Shown here: positions 17,142-25,877 of the stretch, piece after piece
Layout of the letters: each line of letters opens with the position of its first letter
Position numbering within the stretch: position 1 is the stretch's first letter
Assembly (NCBI RefSeq): GCF_001500045.1
Contig: NZ_LQIX01000020.1
Location: forward strand, 1-64,000
Direction: 5' to 3'
Length of the DNA: 64,000 nucleotides
Source of the DNA: Mycobacterium sp. GA-1199
GTDB lineage: Bacteria; Actinomycetota; Actinomycetes; Mycobacteriales; Mycobacteriaceae
Notes under the pieces: generated by a model
What the model saw: the letters and a program-made list of their open reading frames with translations, nothing else
Told to the model about the DNA's origin: nothing
The model's database searches: none
Program-made: the position numbers and the translations under genes

Positions 17142-18520
17142 CGCTCGTCGGCGCCGAAGAGGAACCGATCGGCGATTGCATGCTCGTTGCGGATCGTCAT
17201 CTCCTGGGCGGTGTTCAGCCAGAGCCCCTCGAAGCCGTTCGAGTGCATGCCCGCGTGAATCGCGGCGATGTTCTGCAGGTCCTGCGTCGGCAGTTCACCC
17301 CAGCCGTCATGATCTTGCCAGCGCTCGAACTCCTGCCAGTCGGTGTCGGGGACCTCACCGGGAGCGAAGTGTTCGAGCGTGAACATCTCGAAGGTGCACT
17401 TGTTCGGATCCGTCGCGTCGGGCAGCATCCGGTACCCGAGCAGACACGACTTCTCGACGAGGATGACCAACGTGGGAAAGATGTGCCAGTCGCCGTTGCC
17501 CGCGAAATACTCCTCCATCGACATCCGCGGGAAGTCCACACCTTCGGCCAGCGCCAGTTCCTCGCACATTTGGTGGTAAAGGACGAACGGCGGAATCTCG
17601 CTGGGCTCCATCGTCGCCAACCGCTGCGCGGCTCGGTAATCGCGCTCGGTGACAAGCGCGTTCACGCCGAGGTAGTTGTACTGCATCGCGTTCGCGAACA
17701 CCTCCGGGCGGGAGGACTGCTGCTGACGGCCCTTGTCGCGTTCGGTGGTCTCGGGACGCTGCGTGTAGATGAACCGGGAGTGGTTCTTGTACGCGATTGT
17801 CGGCGTGTAGGGCGCGTAGACGTACTCCTGGGGTTGTGCGGGCTCGGTGGTCGGGTGAGGAGTCTTGGCGGTGCGCAACGTCTGCGGATGCGTGCCGGGC
17901 GTGTGGTAGCCCTCGATGAACGCATCGATGACGGTCTTGTAGTTGGCCGGCAGTGTCGTCCGCTTACGCCACCCATATCGCATGTCCTGCAGGCGAAACG
18001 GGGCCAGTGCGGTGGGCAGCGGATCAAGCCAGTCGAGCAGGTCCGGCGGATCGGACGCCATGCTGATGAAAACCCAACCGCCCCAGCTCCCGACATGGAC
18101 CGGCGTCAGCCCCCACTGTTCGCGCGGCCGAGGGGCGAACTCCTCACGGCACGGCACAAAGGAGGACCGGCCGTCCAACGAGTAGCGCCAGCCGTGAAAT
18201 CCGCACCGCAGGTCGCCCTCGGTCGCGGTGCCGGTACCGCAGACGAGCTTCATCCCGCGGTGTACGCATGAGTTGTAGAACGCCTTGATGCTGCGATCCT
18301 TCTGGCGCACCACCACGATCGACTGCCTGCCGATGCGGTACTCGTAGTAGCAGCCGGGGTCGGGTATCTCCTCCTCGCGGCAGGCGGGCTGCCAGACCGA
18401 AGAGAAGAGCCGGTCGAGTTCGAGTTGCAGGAACTCCGGGTCGATGTAGCGGCTCTTGGGGACGAAAGTCTCGCCGCAGGCGTATTTCTGCGGTACGCGG
18501 TGGGTCGTCAGCTCAGTCAT
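17138..18520 (-). CDS. Rieske aromatic-ring-hydroxylating dioxygenase alpha subunit
   Basis: This 460-residue oxygenase has a Rieske [2Fe-2S] motif C85-x-H87 with C106-x2-H109, and a mononuclear-iron site in DAFIEGYHTPGTH (Asp199, Glu203, His206, His211). It would hydroxylate an aromatic or alicyclic substrate. No beta subunit, ferredoxin or reductase gene is adjacent, so it would be an alpha-only oxygenase borrowing electrons. The start ATG 18520 follows GGGGGAGG. It sits in an operon between an SDR (upstream) and the DUF35/thiolase pair (downstream). Confidence 0.9.
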   Translation of the reverse strand: MTELTTHRVPQKYACGETFVPKSRYIDPEFLQLELDRLFSSVWQPACREEEIPDPGCYYEYRIGRQSIVVVRQKDRSIKAFYNSCVHRGMKLVCGTGTATEGDLRCGFHGWRYSLDGRSSFVPCREEFAPRPREQWGLTPVHVGSWGGWVFISMASDPPDLLDWLDPLPTALAPFRLQDMRYGWRKRTTLPANYKTVIDAFIEGYHTPGTHPQTLRTAKTPHPTTEPAQPQEYVYAPYTPTIAYKNHSRFIYTQRPETTERDKGRQQQSSRPEVFANAMQYNYLGVNALVTERDYRAAQRLATMEPSEIPPFVLYHQMCEELALAEGVDFPRMSMEEYFAGNGDWHIFPTLVILVEKSCLLGYRMLPDATDPNKCTFEMFTLEHFAPGEVPDTDWQEFERWQDHDGWGELPTQDLQNIAAIHAGMHSNGFEGLWLNTAQEMTIRNEHAIADRFLFGADER

Positions 18521-18540
18521 TCGTCACCTCCCCCGTCGGG

Positions 18541-19446
18541 TCACTTGGCAGGGGGCTTGTCGAAGATGTTGGGCCATAGGACGGCTTCCTTGAACGACGT
18601 CTCGATCTCGGCGAAGGCGGTGGGGATGTCCCAGGTGCCGGTGGCCGAGACGATCTCTCGCTCGACGACGGGGTTCGACATCAGGCTGATGCGGCCGTTT
18701 CCGGCAAAGATGACGCGCCGATTGAGCCAGTCGGACTGTGCACTCGCCAGGTACACCACCGGGGGCACGCAATTCTTCGGCGACAGCCGCACGTTGGAAT
18801 CGGAATAGTCCATACTTCCACCGCCCTTGATGCCCTGCGTCATTCGGGTTCCGGCGATCGGCGCGATCGCATTCGACGTGACGCCGTAGTTGCGCAGGGC
18901 GTTGGCGCAGGAGAACGTCAGACCGACGACGCCCATCTTCGCGGCCGCATAGTTCGGTTGGCTGGGTGCGCCCTGTAGTCCGGACATCGAGGTGAAGTTG
19001 ATCAGCCGGTACTGGCCGCCACGGTTCTCCCGCCACCATGCGGCGGCATGCCGGGTGATGTTGAACGTGCCCTTGAGATGGACGGCGACAACGGAATCCC
19101 AGTCCCGCTCGCTCATCTTGAAGACCATGCCGTCGCGCAGTATGCCCGCGGCGTTGACCACCACGTCCAGCCCGCCGAGCGTATCGGCGGCGCGGCCGAT
19201 CAAGTCCTCGCAGGAGGCGAAGTCAGTGATGTCGGTGGCGTCCGCGAACGCCTTGCCACCCTGCTGATTGATGGCAGCTGCCACCGCCTCCGCCGGCCCC
19301 GCGTCGTGCCCCGTGCCGTCCACCGCAACGCCGGCGTCGGAGACCAGGACGGTCGCCCCCTCGGCCGCCAAACCCTCGGCTACGGCGGCACCGATCCCTC
19401 GACCTGCGCCGGTGACCAAGGCCGTCCGTCCGTCCAGCACACCCAT
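18541..19446 (-). CDS. SDR-family oxidoreductase (3-hydroxyacyl-CoA dehydrogenase-like)
   Basis: This 301-residue short-chain dehydrogenase has TGAGRGIG at residues 12-19, VVNAAGILRD, SMSGLQG, and the active-site YAAAK. The roughly 45-residue C-terminal extension and the RDGMVFKMSERDWD segment resemble the dehydrogenase of multifunctional (17-beta-HSD4-like) beta-oxidation enzymes. It probably oxidises a hydroxyacyl-CoA or sterol-like alcohol. It is 20 bp upstream of the Rieske gene on the same strand. The start ATG 19446 has GAGGAGAG close upstream. Confidence 0.85.
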   Translation of the reverse strand: MGVLDGRTALVTGAGRGIGAAVAEGLAAEGATVLVSDAGVAVDGTGHDAGPAEAVAAAINQQGGKAFADATDITDFASCEDLIGRAADTLGGLDVVVNAAGILRDGMVFKMSERDWDSVVAVHLKGTFNITRHAAAWWRENRGGQYRLINFTSMSGLQGAPSQPNYAAAKMGVVGLTFSCANALRNYGVTSNAIAPIAGTRMTQGIKGGGSMDYSDSNVRLSPKNCVPPVVYLASAQSDWLNRRVIFAGNGRISLMSNPVVEREIVSATGTWDIPTAFAEIETSFKEAVLWPNIFDKPPAK

Positions 19447-19511
19447 TCATCTCTCCTCACCGCACGTTCATCATACAAAACACAAACACAGTCGCTGTTT
19501 AATTGTCTTGT

Positions 19512-20408
19512 CTAGTCGAAGTCCCACTCCCGGTACCGGCGCTCGAGTTCGGCGAGCGCCTCACGGCCGCCCCTTGCCGACCGCTCCTTCATGAAGTTGA
19601 ACTCGTCGTCCCGCCAGGACAGGTTGCTGAAAACGCTGTGCGCCATGGGAACCCAGTCCCCGAACTGCGCCATGCCCACCGCGTGCCAGAACGTGATCAA
19701 CCCATGCTTGCCGACCATCAGCCCGTCGGCCGAGTGGTGGGCGATCGCACGCGCGTAGCGCAGCGCCTCGTCACGGAGACCGTCGGCCGGCACGACCGAC
19801 GCGGCCACCCCCCAGTCGCGCAGCTCCGCGGCGCGCACCTTCCGTCCGGTGATCATCGCCTCGTAGCCGCGGTTCGGACCCAGCTTGAGCAGGATCAACG
19901 GCATCGCGGTGGAGAACCCGGCGAACCCGATCCGCGCCTGCGGCCGCGCAAGATACATGTCCTCGGAGACGACCAGGATGTCGGCGGCCAGCGCCAGGTT
20001 CATCCCGGCCCCCAGCGTCGCACCCTGACACGCGGCGATGACCGTCTTCGGAAACTCCAGCCAGTTGGTCAGGTGGCGGTGCAACCGGCGGGCATTGCCC
20101 ATCCGCGCGGTCTGCGGCAGTTTTCCGCCCTTCTTCAGGCCGGCCTGTTCGACGGGCAGCCGCCGGACATCGTCGCCGCTGCAGAAGTCCTTGCCGTCGG
20201 CCGCGAGGATGACGACCTTCACCTCGTCGTCGGCCTCGGCGCGATCGAGGTGGGCCTTGAACAGGGCGTGCATGTCGGGCGACAGGATCGCGTTGCGGCG
20301 GTCGGGCCTGCTGATCGCGATCTGCGCGATGTGTGGTTCGACAAGTTCGTAGCGCACCCAGTTCTCGTCGACCTCGAAATCGCCCGCGGACCCATCGTCA
20401 GCGCTCAC
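19512..20408 (-). CDS. enoyl-CoA hydratase/isomerase family protein
   Basis: This 298-residue crotonase-fold protein has DRRNAILSPDM and the oxyanion loop KDFCSGDDV, followed by ACQGATLGAGMNLALAADI. Crotonases hydrate or isomerise enoyl-CoAs or cleave C-C bonds. Start GTG 20408 is chosen because the more distal ATG at 20441 lies only three bases beyond a TATGTT -10 box and would leave no leader; that ATG is possible. It is divergent from the SRPBCC gene across a 20.45-kb operator region. It may be co-transcribed with the SDR-Rieske block downstream (gap 65 bp). Confidence 0.85.
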   Translation of the reverse strand: MSADDGSAGDFEVDENWVRYELVEPHIAQIAISRPDRRNAILSPDMHALFKAHLDRAEADDEVKVVILAADGKDFCSGDDVRRLPVEQAGLKKGGKLPQTARMGNARRLHRHLTNWLEFPKTVIAACQGATLGAGMNLALAADILVVSEDMYLARPQARIGFAGFSTAMPLILLKLGPNRGYEAMITGRKVRAAELRDWGVAASVVPADGLRDEALRYARAIAHHSADGLMVGKHGLITFWHAVGMAQFGDWVPMAHSVFSNLSWRDDEFNFMKERSARGGREALAELERRYREWDFD

Positions 20409-20457
20409 GACACCCCGATTCCACCCGGCAGCACACTGCACATCTGAACATATTCCG

Positions 20458-20469
20458 CTCTATTGTTAC
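20458..20469. promoter_or_regulatory. GAAC-N4-GAAC-type element and promoter, hydratase/SRPBCC divergent region
   Basis: GCTCTATTGTTA is the reverse complement of TAACAATAGAGC, a 10/12 match to the island-wide element GAACAATAGAAC. The contained TATTGT (20461-20466) is a good -10 box for the rightward SRPBCC gene. TATGTT, read leftward at 20453-20448, serves the hydratase. The same intergenic space also holds GAAC at 20446-20449. Confidence 0.5.
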
Positions 20470-20489
20470 ATAGATGGTAGGGTCGCCAC

Positions 20490-20915
20490 ATGGCGTCGAT
20501 CAGGGTCAGCAAGGACGTCGCCGCGAGCGCCGAGGCGGTCTGGCGCCTACTCGCCGACTTCGCCGACGTCCGGTGGATTCCGGTGATCAACGACGTCGAG
20601 GTCGAAGGGGACGGGCCCGGCATGAGCCGCAGGATCCGCGGCACCGCAGACGGCGACCCGACGGTCGAGACGCTGTTGTGGGCACGGCCGGAGCAGAGAA
20701 GGATCTCCTACCGGATCACCAACAACCCGCTGCCGGTAAGCCGCTTCGAGACCGTCGTCTCGGTCTTCGGGTCCGGTGCCGACGGTTGCCGGGTCGAGTG
20801 GGACGTGGACTACGAACCATCCGGCGACGACGCCAGCGCGCGAGAGAGCATCGAGTCGGTCTACGGGATGATGGCCGACTGGCTGGCGGCGGCGGCGGTG
20901 AACTCCACCGCATAG
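20490..20915 (+). CDS. SRPBCC-family (START-like) protein
   Basis: This 141-residue protein has the polyketide-cyclase/Bet v1-like pattern: SKDVAASAEAVWRLLADFADVRWIP, a central GMSRRIRGTADG strand, and a long C-terminal helix (SARESIESVYGMMADWLAAAA). Such domains bind hydrophobic ligands in a cavity and may act as lyases, cyclases or carriers. The start ATG 20490 has GGTAGGG upstream. It is the first gene of a rightward unit that continues with the amidohydrolase after 46 bp holding a separate promoter. No specific ligand is visible. Confidence 0.8.
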   Translation: MASIRVSKDVAASAEAVWRLLADFADVRWIPVINDVEVEGDGPGMSRRIRGTADGDPTVETLLWARPEQRRISYRITNNPLPVSRFETVVSVFGSGADGCRVEWDVDYEPSGDDASARESIESVYGMMADWLAAAAVNSTA

Positions 20916-20948
20916 CTGGAACAGATATACATACTTTGTTCAATAGCC

Positions 20949-20954
20949 TAGACT
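20949..20954 (+). promoter_or_regulatory. -10 box for a leaderless amidohydrolase transcript
   Basis: TAGACT fits the mycobacterial TANNNT -10 box. Exactly seven bases later lies the GTG start (20962) of the amidohydrolase, with no ribosome-binding site between. This is the geometry of leaderless transcripts. GAAC (20919-20922) and GTTC (20938-20941) half-sites lie upstream, so a divergent form of the island operator may act here. Confidence 0.55.
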
Positions 20955-20961
20955 GTTCCCG

Positions 20962-22272
20962 GTGATCGACCCTCTGGACCTCGTGCTGATCAGCGTCGAC
21001 GACCACACTGTCGAACCACCCGACATGTTCAAGGACAGGGTGCCGTCGCGTTACGCAGACCAGGCACCAAAGATCGTGCAGGACAACAACGGCGTCTGCT
21101 TTTGGGAGTACGCGGGTCTGCAGATGCCCAACATCGGGCTCAACGCCGTGGCGGGCCGACCCAACGACGAGTGGGGCTTCGAACCGTCGCGCTTCGAGGA
21201 CATGCGCACCGGCTGCTTTGACGTCGATGCCCGCGTCGATGACATGAACGCGGCCGGGGTGCTGGCCTCGTTGTGCTTCCCGTCTTTTCCGACCATCTCC
21301 GGGGCGCTGTTCACCTACCGCGGCGACCGCGACGTGTCCGAAGTGATGGTCCGCGCCTACAACGACTGGCATCTGGAGGATTGGTGCGGCCGCCATCCGG
21401 ACCGCTTCATCCCGCTGGGCATCCTTCCGCTGTGGGACCCCGTTCTCGCGGCCGGCGAGGTGGCGCGGCTCGCTTCGAGCGGCTGTCACGCGGTGACGGT
21501 GCCCCAACACATCGGAAACTACGGGCAGCCGCCGTGGCAGGATCCGCAATGGGATCCGCTGTGGGAAGCGGTCTGTGAGCACGAGACTATCGTCAACATT
21601 CACATCGGCACCGGCGGCGGCGTTCCCGTCCCCTCCGACCAGACGACCTACCTCGCGTACAACTCGATGCTGGCCATCGACACCATGCGGTTCACCGCAG
21701 ACCTGTTGTTCTCCCCCGTCGTCGTCAAGTTCCCCACGATAAAGTTCGCCCTCTCCGAAGGCGGCATCGGCTGGATTCCGTTCATGCTCGAACGGTTCGA
21801 AGACCTCTACGCCCGCCAGCGCGCGTGGACGGGTGACGACCTCGGTGACGGCCTGACCCCGACCGATGTCTTCCGCCGCAATTTCATGTCGTGCTTCATC
21901 CGCGACCGGGTCGGTGTCGAGATGCGCGACCGCATCGGCGTGAAGACCCTCTGCTGGGAAATGGACTACCCGCATTCCGACAGCAGCTGGCCGGACGCAC
22001 CCGAGCAGCTCGCCGCCCAGTTGGAGGGTTGTTCGCCCGATGAGGTCGAAGACATCACCTGGCGAAATGCCGCGCGCGCCTTTGGCTATGACGCCGTCGA
22101 GCGTCTCGGGCGGCAGAACTGCACCGTGAAGGCGTTGCGCGAGAAGATCGCCGAACTCGATCTGTCCGCGCCGAAGGTCGATGCGGGCCGCGCCCCCAAG
22201 GCCGGCACCACCGCGATCACCTACGGTGACATGAAACAGCGCATGGCGTCGATCATCCGCGGCGGCACGTGA
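20962..22272 (+). CDS. amidohydrolase family (PF04909) metal-dependent hydrolase or decarboxylase
   Basis: This 436-residue TIM-barrel protein shows the PF04909 pattern: VDDHTVEPPDMF at the N-terminus (D-x-H type metal site), VNIHIGTGGG mid-chain, the ALSEGGIGWIPFMLER strand, and the C-terminal MDYPHSDSSWP with Asp/His. Family members hydrolyse lactones or decarboxylate aromatic and keto acids (ACMSD-like). It starts with GTG 20962 and is probably leaderless. It overlaps the next acyl-CoA dehydrogenase by GTGA. A paralogue at 38.2 kb shares the same motifs. The function within the pathway is unknown. Confidence 0.85.
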   Translation: MIDPLDLVLISVDDHTVEPPDMFKDRVPSRYADQAPKIVQDNNGVCFWEYAGLQMPNIGLNAVAGRPNDEWGFEPSRFEDMRTGCFDVDARVDDMNAAGVLASLCFPSFPTISGALFTYRGDRDVSEVMVRAYNDWHLEDWCGRHPDRFIPLGILPLWDPVLAAGEVARLASSGCHAVTVPQHIGNYGQPPWQDPQWDPLWEAVCEHETIVNIHIGTGGGVPVPSDQTTYLAYNSMLAIDTMRFTADLLFSPVVVKFPTIKFALSEGGIGWIPFMLERFEDLYARQRAWTGDDLGDGLTPTDVFRRNFMSCFIRDRVGVEMRDRIGVKTLCWEMDYPHSDSSWPDAPEQLAAQLEGCSPDEVEDITWRNAARAFGYDAVERLGRQNCTVKALREKIAELDLSAPKVDAGRAPKAGTTAITYGDMKQRMASIIRGGT

Positions 22273-23462
22273 CCGATCGTGATTACGGCGTCGTGCTCAC
22301 CGACGCCGACCGGGCCTTCCGCGACGAGGTGCGCGCCTTCCTGTCGTCGTCGCTGACCTCCGACCTGCTCGGCCGCGACGGAGACGAAACGGCTCGCCTC
22401 GACCGACTGCGGGAATGGCAGAATCGCCTGCACGTCGCCGGGCTGGCGGCCATCTCGTGGCCGACCGAATTCGGCGGGCGCGCCGCGACTCCCACCCAAC
22501 AGCTCATCTTCAACACCGAGATGGCTGCCGTGCACGCCCCGGAACCGATCAACCGCAGCGCGATCAACCAACTGGGTCCGACCATCATCCAGTGGGGCAC
22601 AGACGAGCAGCGTGCGCGTTACCTCCCCCGCATCCTGTCGGCGGAAGATGTCTGGTGTCAGGGCTTCTCGGAGCCGGAGGCCGGCAGCGACCTCGCGGCG
22701 CTCAAGACCACGGCAGTCATCGACGGCGACGAACTCGTCATCACCGGACAGAAGATCTGGACGTCGAAGGCCTCCTACGCGAACCGGATCTACCTGTTGG
22801 CCCGGACCGACCCTACCGCGCCGAAGCGGGAGGGAATCAGCTACATCCTGGCCGAGCTGTCCACGCCGGGCATCGAGGTACGGCCGATTCGGCAGATCAC
22901 CGGCGCCGCCGAGTTCAGCGAGGTGTTCTTCGACGCAGTGCGCGTGCCGCTGGCCAATGTGCTCGGACCGCTGCACGGCGGCTGGAAGGTGGCGAAGTCG
23001 ACGCTGGGCTACGAGCGGGTGGGCCAAAGCCGCACGCACCGGATCGAGCGTCGCCTCGACATCCTGGTGAAGATGGCGCAGGAGCCGAATGCGCTGACCG
23101 ACAGCGGTTTCGATGACAGCTATGTCGCCGACCGGATCGCCAGGTATGCGGCCCAGGTCGAGGCGTTACGTCAGATCGCCGCCCAGGCCACCGCCGCCGG
23201 CGTGCGGGGCGTCGCCCCTGGCCCGGAGGCCTCCGTCGCCAAGCTTCTCAGCTCGGAGGTGGACCAGTCGATGGCCAACTTCGGTGTCGAACTGTCCGGA
23301 GCGTCAGGGGTTTTGGAGCGCGGATCGCCCGGCGCCGCCAAGCGGGGCAACGTCGCCGCGAGCTACCTGCTGATGCGGGCGGCCACCTTTGGTGCAGGCA
23401 CGTCGGAGATCCAACGCAACGTCATCGCCGAACGACTGCTGGGGCTGCCCCGTGACCCCTGA
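22269..23462 (+). CDS. acyl-CoA dehydrogenase (large-type subunit)
   Basis: This 397-residue FAD-dependent enzyme has GFSEPEAGSDLAALKT (flavin/substrate contact), ITGQKIWTSKA, and the C-terminal GAGTSEIQRNVIAERLLGLPR. It introduces a double bond into an acyl-CoA. The second, shorter acyl-CoA dehydrogenase overlaps it by 11 bp. Such adjacent pairs in actinobacteria form alpha2beta2 heterotetramers in steroid-type catabolism, with one subunit carrying the catalytic base. The start is GTG 22269, coupled to the amidohydrolase stop. Confidence 0.9.
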   Translation: MTDRDYGVVLTDADRAFRDEVRAFLSSSLTSDLLGRDGDETARLDRLREWQNRLHVAGLAAISWPTEFGGRAATPTQQLIFNTEMAAVHAPEPINRSAINQLGPTIIQWGTDEQRARYLPRILSAEDVWCQGFSEPEAGSDLAALKTTAVIDGDELVITGQKIWTSKASYANRIYLLARTDPTAPKREGISYILAELSTPGIEVRPIRQITGAAEFSEVFFDAVRVPLANVLGPLHGGWKVAKSTLGYERVGQSRTHRIERRLDILVKMAQEPNALTDSGFDDSYVADRIARYAAQVEALRQIAAQATAAGVRGVAPGPEASVAKLLSSEVDQSMANFGVELSGASGVLERGSPGAAKRGNVAASYLLMRAATFGAGTSEIQRNVIAERLLGLPRDP

Positions 23463-24507
23463 TACCACCGTCTCCCTCGCCGAGATAGCCGACACGGCAG
23501 CCGAACTGGCCGAGCTGCGTCGCTCCGCACTCGACATCGTGGCCCGGGCGTGGTCGGTCGACCGCAGCCGCGCGCTTCTGGAAGGGCCGACCCCGGCGTT
23601 CGACGACGCGCTATGGGCGACCATCCGCGGGCTGGGCTGGCCCGACGTGCTGGTGCCCGAAAGCGGTGGCGGCGCCGGTGGCACCCTGCGCGAGCTGGCG
23701 GTGTTGACCGAGGTGACCGGATCCGTCGCGGCACCGCTGCCACTGGCCGCGACCGGAGCCGCGGCCTGGTCCGAGGGCCGAAGGGTCGACGGCGTCGCGC
23801 TCGTGGTTGCGGAGCCGGCCACGCTCGTCGGGCAGACGGTGTCGGGCACATTCGACTGCGTCCCGTACGGCGCCGTCGCCACCCGCCTCGTCGTGCTTGC
23901 CCAGGGGGATGGCCGGCAGGTGCTGGGTGTCGTCGACCTCGCGGGCGCGGGAGTGCAGCGCACACCGGTCACCCCCCTCGATCACGGCCCCGCAGCGCGC
24001 ATCGGTCTCGACCGGGCGCCGCTCGAGACGATCGCCCGTGGCGAGGAAGCGGTCCGCCGCCACCGCGAAGCCGTCATGCGCATGCGCGTGGCGGGGGTGG
24101 CCGAGGTCGTTGGCGTCGCCTCCGCCGCCAACGAGGCTGCGACCGAGTACGCAAAAGTGCGCATTGCATTCGACCGGCCGATCGGCGCGTTTCAGGCGAT
24201 CAAGCATCGGCTCGTCGACCAGCGCGGGGCGATCGAAGTCGGTCGGGCGCTGGTCAATCGGGCCGCCGATGCCTGTGACCACGATCAGCCCGACGCGGAA
24301 CCGCTGGTGTCGCTGGCGGCTTTTTGGGCCATCGATTCGCTACGCGGCGTCCCGGAGGGGGCGATGCAGGTCTTCGGCGGCATCGCCTACACATGGGAAC
24401 ACGACGCGCATGTGTACCTGCGGCGGGCCACCACGCTCATCGCGGCGCTGGGTTCGCGTGCGCAGCATCGCCGAGTCGTCACCGACTGGCTGGCCGGCCG
24501 CAGCTGA
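23452..24507 (+). CDS. acyl-CoA dehydrogenase (small-type partner subunit)
   Basis: This 351-residue acyl-CoA dehydrogenase homologue is less canonical. It lacks the SEPEAGSD segment but keeps YAKVRIAFDRPIGAFQAIKH and MQVFGGIAYTWEHDAHVYLRR near the end. It is presumably the partner of the preceding dehydrogenase in a heterotetramer. The GTG at 23452 is preferred over the upstream frame start at 23389, which would overlap the partner by 74 bp. It converges with the P450 at 24.5 kb, leaving 25 bp between stops and no clear hairpin. Confidence 0.87.
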   Translation: MTPDTTVSLAEIADTAAELAELRRSALDIVARAWSVDRSRALLEGPTPAFDDALWATIRGLGWPDVLVPESGGGAGGTLRELAVLTEVTGSVAAPLPLAATGAAAWSEGRRVDGVALVVAEPATLVGQTVSGTFDCVPYGAVATRLVVLAQGDGRQVLGVVDLAGAGVQRTPVTPLDHGPAARIGLDRAPLETIARGEEAVRRHREAVMRMRVAGVAEVVGVASAANEAATEYAKVRIAFDRPIGAFQAIKHRLVDQRGAIEVGRALVNRAADACDHDQPDAEPLVSLAAFWAIDSLRGVPEGAMQVFGGIAYTWEHDAHVYLRRATTLIAALGSRAQHRRVVTDWLAGRS

Positions 24508-24532
24508 TCCCGTTGTCGCGAAGCAGTACTCG

Positions 24533-25747
24533 TCAGCGGTAGTCGAGCGTGACGCCCAGCCGGTCGAAGGTGTTGACCAAGGACGACTCCCGCTTCACCC
24601 GCTGCCCTGTGACGCGAACTCGCTTCGCCCGCTTGATCACCTCGGCGAGCACGAACCGCGCCTCGCGGCGGGCAAGCGCCGCCCCCATGCAGAAGTGTTC
24701 CCCGACACCGAAACCGAGATGGCCGGACGCATCGGGGCGGGTGATGTCGAACTCGTCGGCCGTGGGTCCCCAATGGTCGACGTCGCGATTGGCCGAGGCG
24801 TACGCCATCAGGAGGCCGTCGCCCGCGCGGACCGTCGTACCCCGCAGCTCGACGTCGGCGGCGGCCTGCCGGGCCATGCTCATCACCGGGGTCCACCACC
24901 GCATCGTCTCCTCGACGGTGTTCTCCGCCAGCGAAGGATCGGCGAACAGCGCCTCGGCCTGCCCGGGGTGCACATCGAGACAGTGAATGAGGCCGGCCAG
25001 CAGGCTCTGGGTGGTTTCGCTACCCGCAGCCAGCAGCGTCATCGCGTAGACCATGATCTGGACCTCGTTGAACGGTTCCCCGTCGATACTCACCTGCGTG
25101 AGCATCGTCAACAGGTCGTCACGCGGATCCTTGGCGCGCTCGGCGGCCAGGCCCAACAGATACGGCCCGACCTGATCGAAGATGAGCTGGAAATCCTCGT
25201 CGCTGGCCAGCCCGCTGCCGGCCTTGGCGATCGTTGTTGCCCACGACGCGACCTTCGACCAGTCCTCCTCCGGCACACCGAGGAAGTGGGAGAAGACGTA
25301 TACCGGAATCGGTTCGGCGATGTGCTCGACCCAGTCGAACTCACCGTCGGGCAGCCCGTCGAACGCCTCTGCGACGACCTGCTGCACGCGATCCTCCATC
25401 TTGGCGACCGCCGCCGGGGTGAACCTGACCCCGATCGCCTTGCGATGCGCACGGTGTTCGGGCGGGTCCATGAACATGATTCCGCGACTGCCGTATCCCT
25501 GCGGGTCGACTCCCTGGCGGTGCGCGATCAGATCCATCATGATTCCGATGCGCTCCGACTTGAACTTCTCCGGCCGCGCCGAGATCGCCTTGATGTCGTC
25601 GTACTTGGTGACGACCCAGAACTGACCTTCGTCGTACCAGTGCAGCGGATCCGTCTCGCGCAACCGCCGGAACGTCGCGTTGGGGTCGCCCTGGTAGAAC
25701 GCGGGGTTATCGAAACGGGCTTCCGACAGGCCGGCGATCGTCGACAT
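24533..25747 (-). CDS. cytochrome P450
   Basis: This 404-residue P450 has the I-helix LAAGSETTQ, ExxR in EETMRWWTP, and the haem loop FGVGEHFCMG with Cys near residue 353. The ATG at 25747 is taken as the start: on the minus strand a TATTGT -10 box (25760-25755) ends seven bases before it, the spacing expected for a leaderless message. The longer frame to 25789 would begin upstream of that promoter. It is divergent from the double CoA-transferase. Its ferredoxin partner is not encoded nearby in intact form. Confidence 0.9.
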   Translation of the reverse strand: MSTIAGLSEARFDNPAFYQGDPNATFRRLRETDPLHWYDEGQFWVVTKYDDIKAISARPEKFKSERIGIMMDLIAHRQGVDPQGYGSRGIMFMDPPEHRAHRKAIGVRFTPAAVAKMEDRVQQVVAEAFDGLPDGEFDWVEHIAEPIPVYVFSHFLGVPEEDWSKVASWATTIAKAGSGLASDEDFQLIFDQVGPYLLGLAAERAKDPRDDLLTMLTQVSIDGEPFNEVQIMVYAMTLLAAGSETTQSLLAGLIHCLDVHPGQAEALFADPSLAENTVEETMRWWTPVMSMARQAAADVELRGTTVRAGDGLLMAYASANRDVDHWGPTADEFDITRPDASGHLGFGVGEHFCMGAALARREARFVLAEVIKRAKRVRVTGQRVKRESSLVNTFDRLGVTLDYR

Positions 25748-25752
25748 ATCAT

Positions 25753-25764
25753 GAACAATAGAAC
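25753..25764. promoter_or_regulatory. GAACAATAGAAC element, P450 promoter
   Basis: This is a perfect copy of the island-wide direct repeat (GAAC at 25753 and 25761). It lies within a 17-base stretch, 25752-25768, that is identical to 30557-30573. Read leftward it contains the TATTGT -10 box of the leaderless P450 gene, so a bound protein would block RNA polymerase. Confidence 0.6.
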
Positions 25765-25827
25765 ACTTCATGTGAATCTGTGAACCCATGGCACAGGACG
25801 AGCGCGTCGGGTCGCGGTGGACTCAAC

Positions 25828-25851
25828 AGAACGAATATTGTTCAATTGTTC
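25828..25851. promoter_or_regulatory. triple GAAC/GTTC operator, CoA-transferase promoter
   Basis: The half-sites are GAAC (25829), GTTC (25840) and GTTC (25848). Together they form GAACGAATATTGTTC followed by a direct repeat GTTCAATTGTTC. The 24 bases match the reverse complement of 35507-35530 at 23 positions. TATTGT (25836-25841) is the likely -10 box of the rightward double CoA-transferase gene. Confidence 0.6.
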
Positions 25852-25877
25852 AGCAGCCTCGGGAAGGAGCGCGCACG

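Noticed and set aside
20716..21975. 419-codon minus-strand frame opposite the amidohydrolase
   Set aside because: The amidohydrolase has full family motifs on the plus strand; the minus frame is a mirror rich in His, Val and Arg without domains.
23807..25783. 658-codon plus-strand open frame across the acyl-CoA dehydrogenase and P450 region
   Set aside because: It is an antisense/out-of-frame shadow of two clear genes; the residues are Arg/Ser-rich and show no motif.
25829..25843. GAACGAATATTGTTC considered as a KstR operator
   Set aside because: The spacing between AAC and GTT does not match the KstR consensus TNNAACNNGTTNNA, and the KstR2 pattern also fails.
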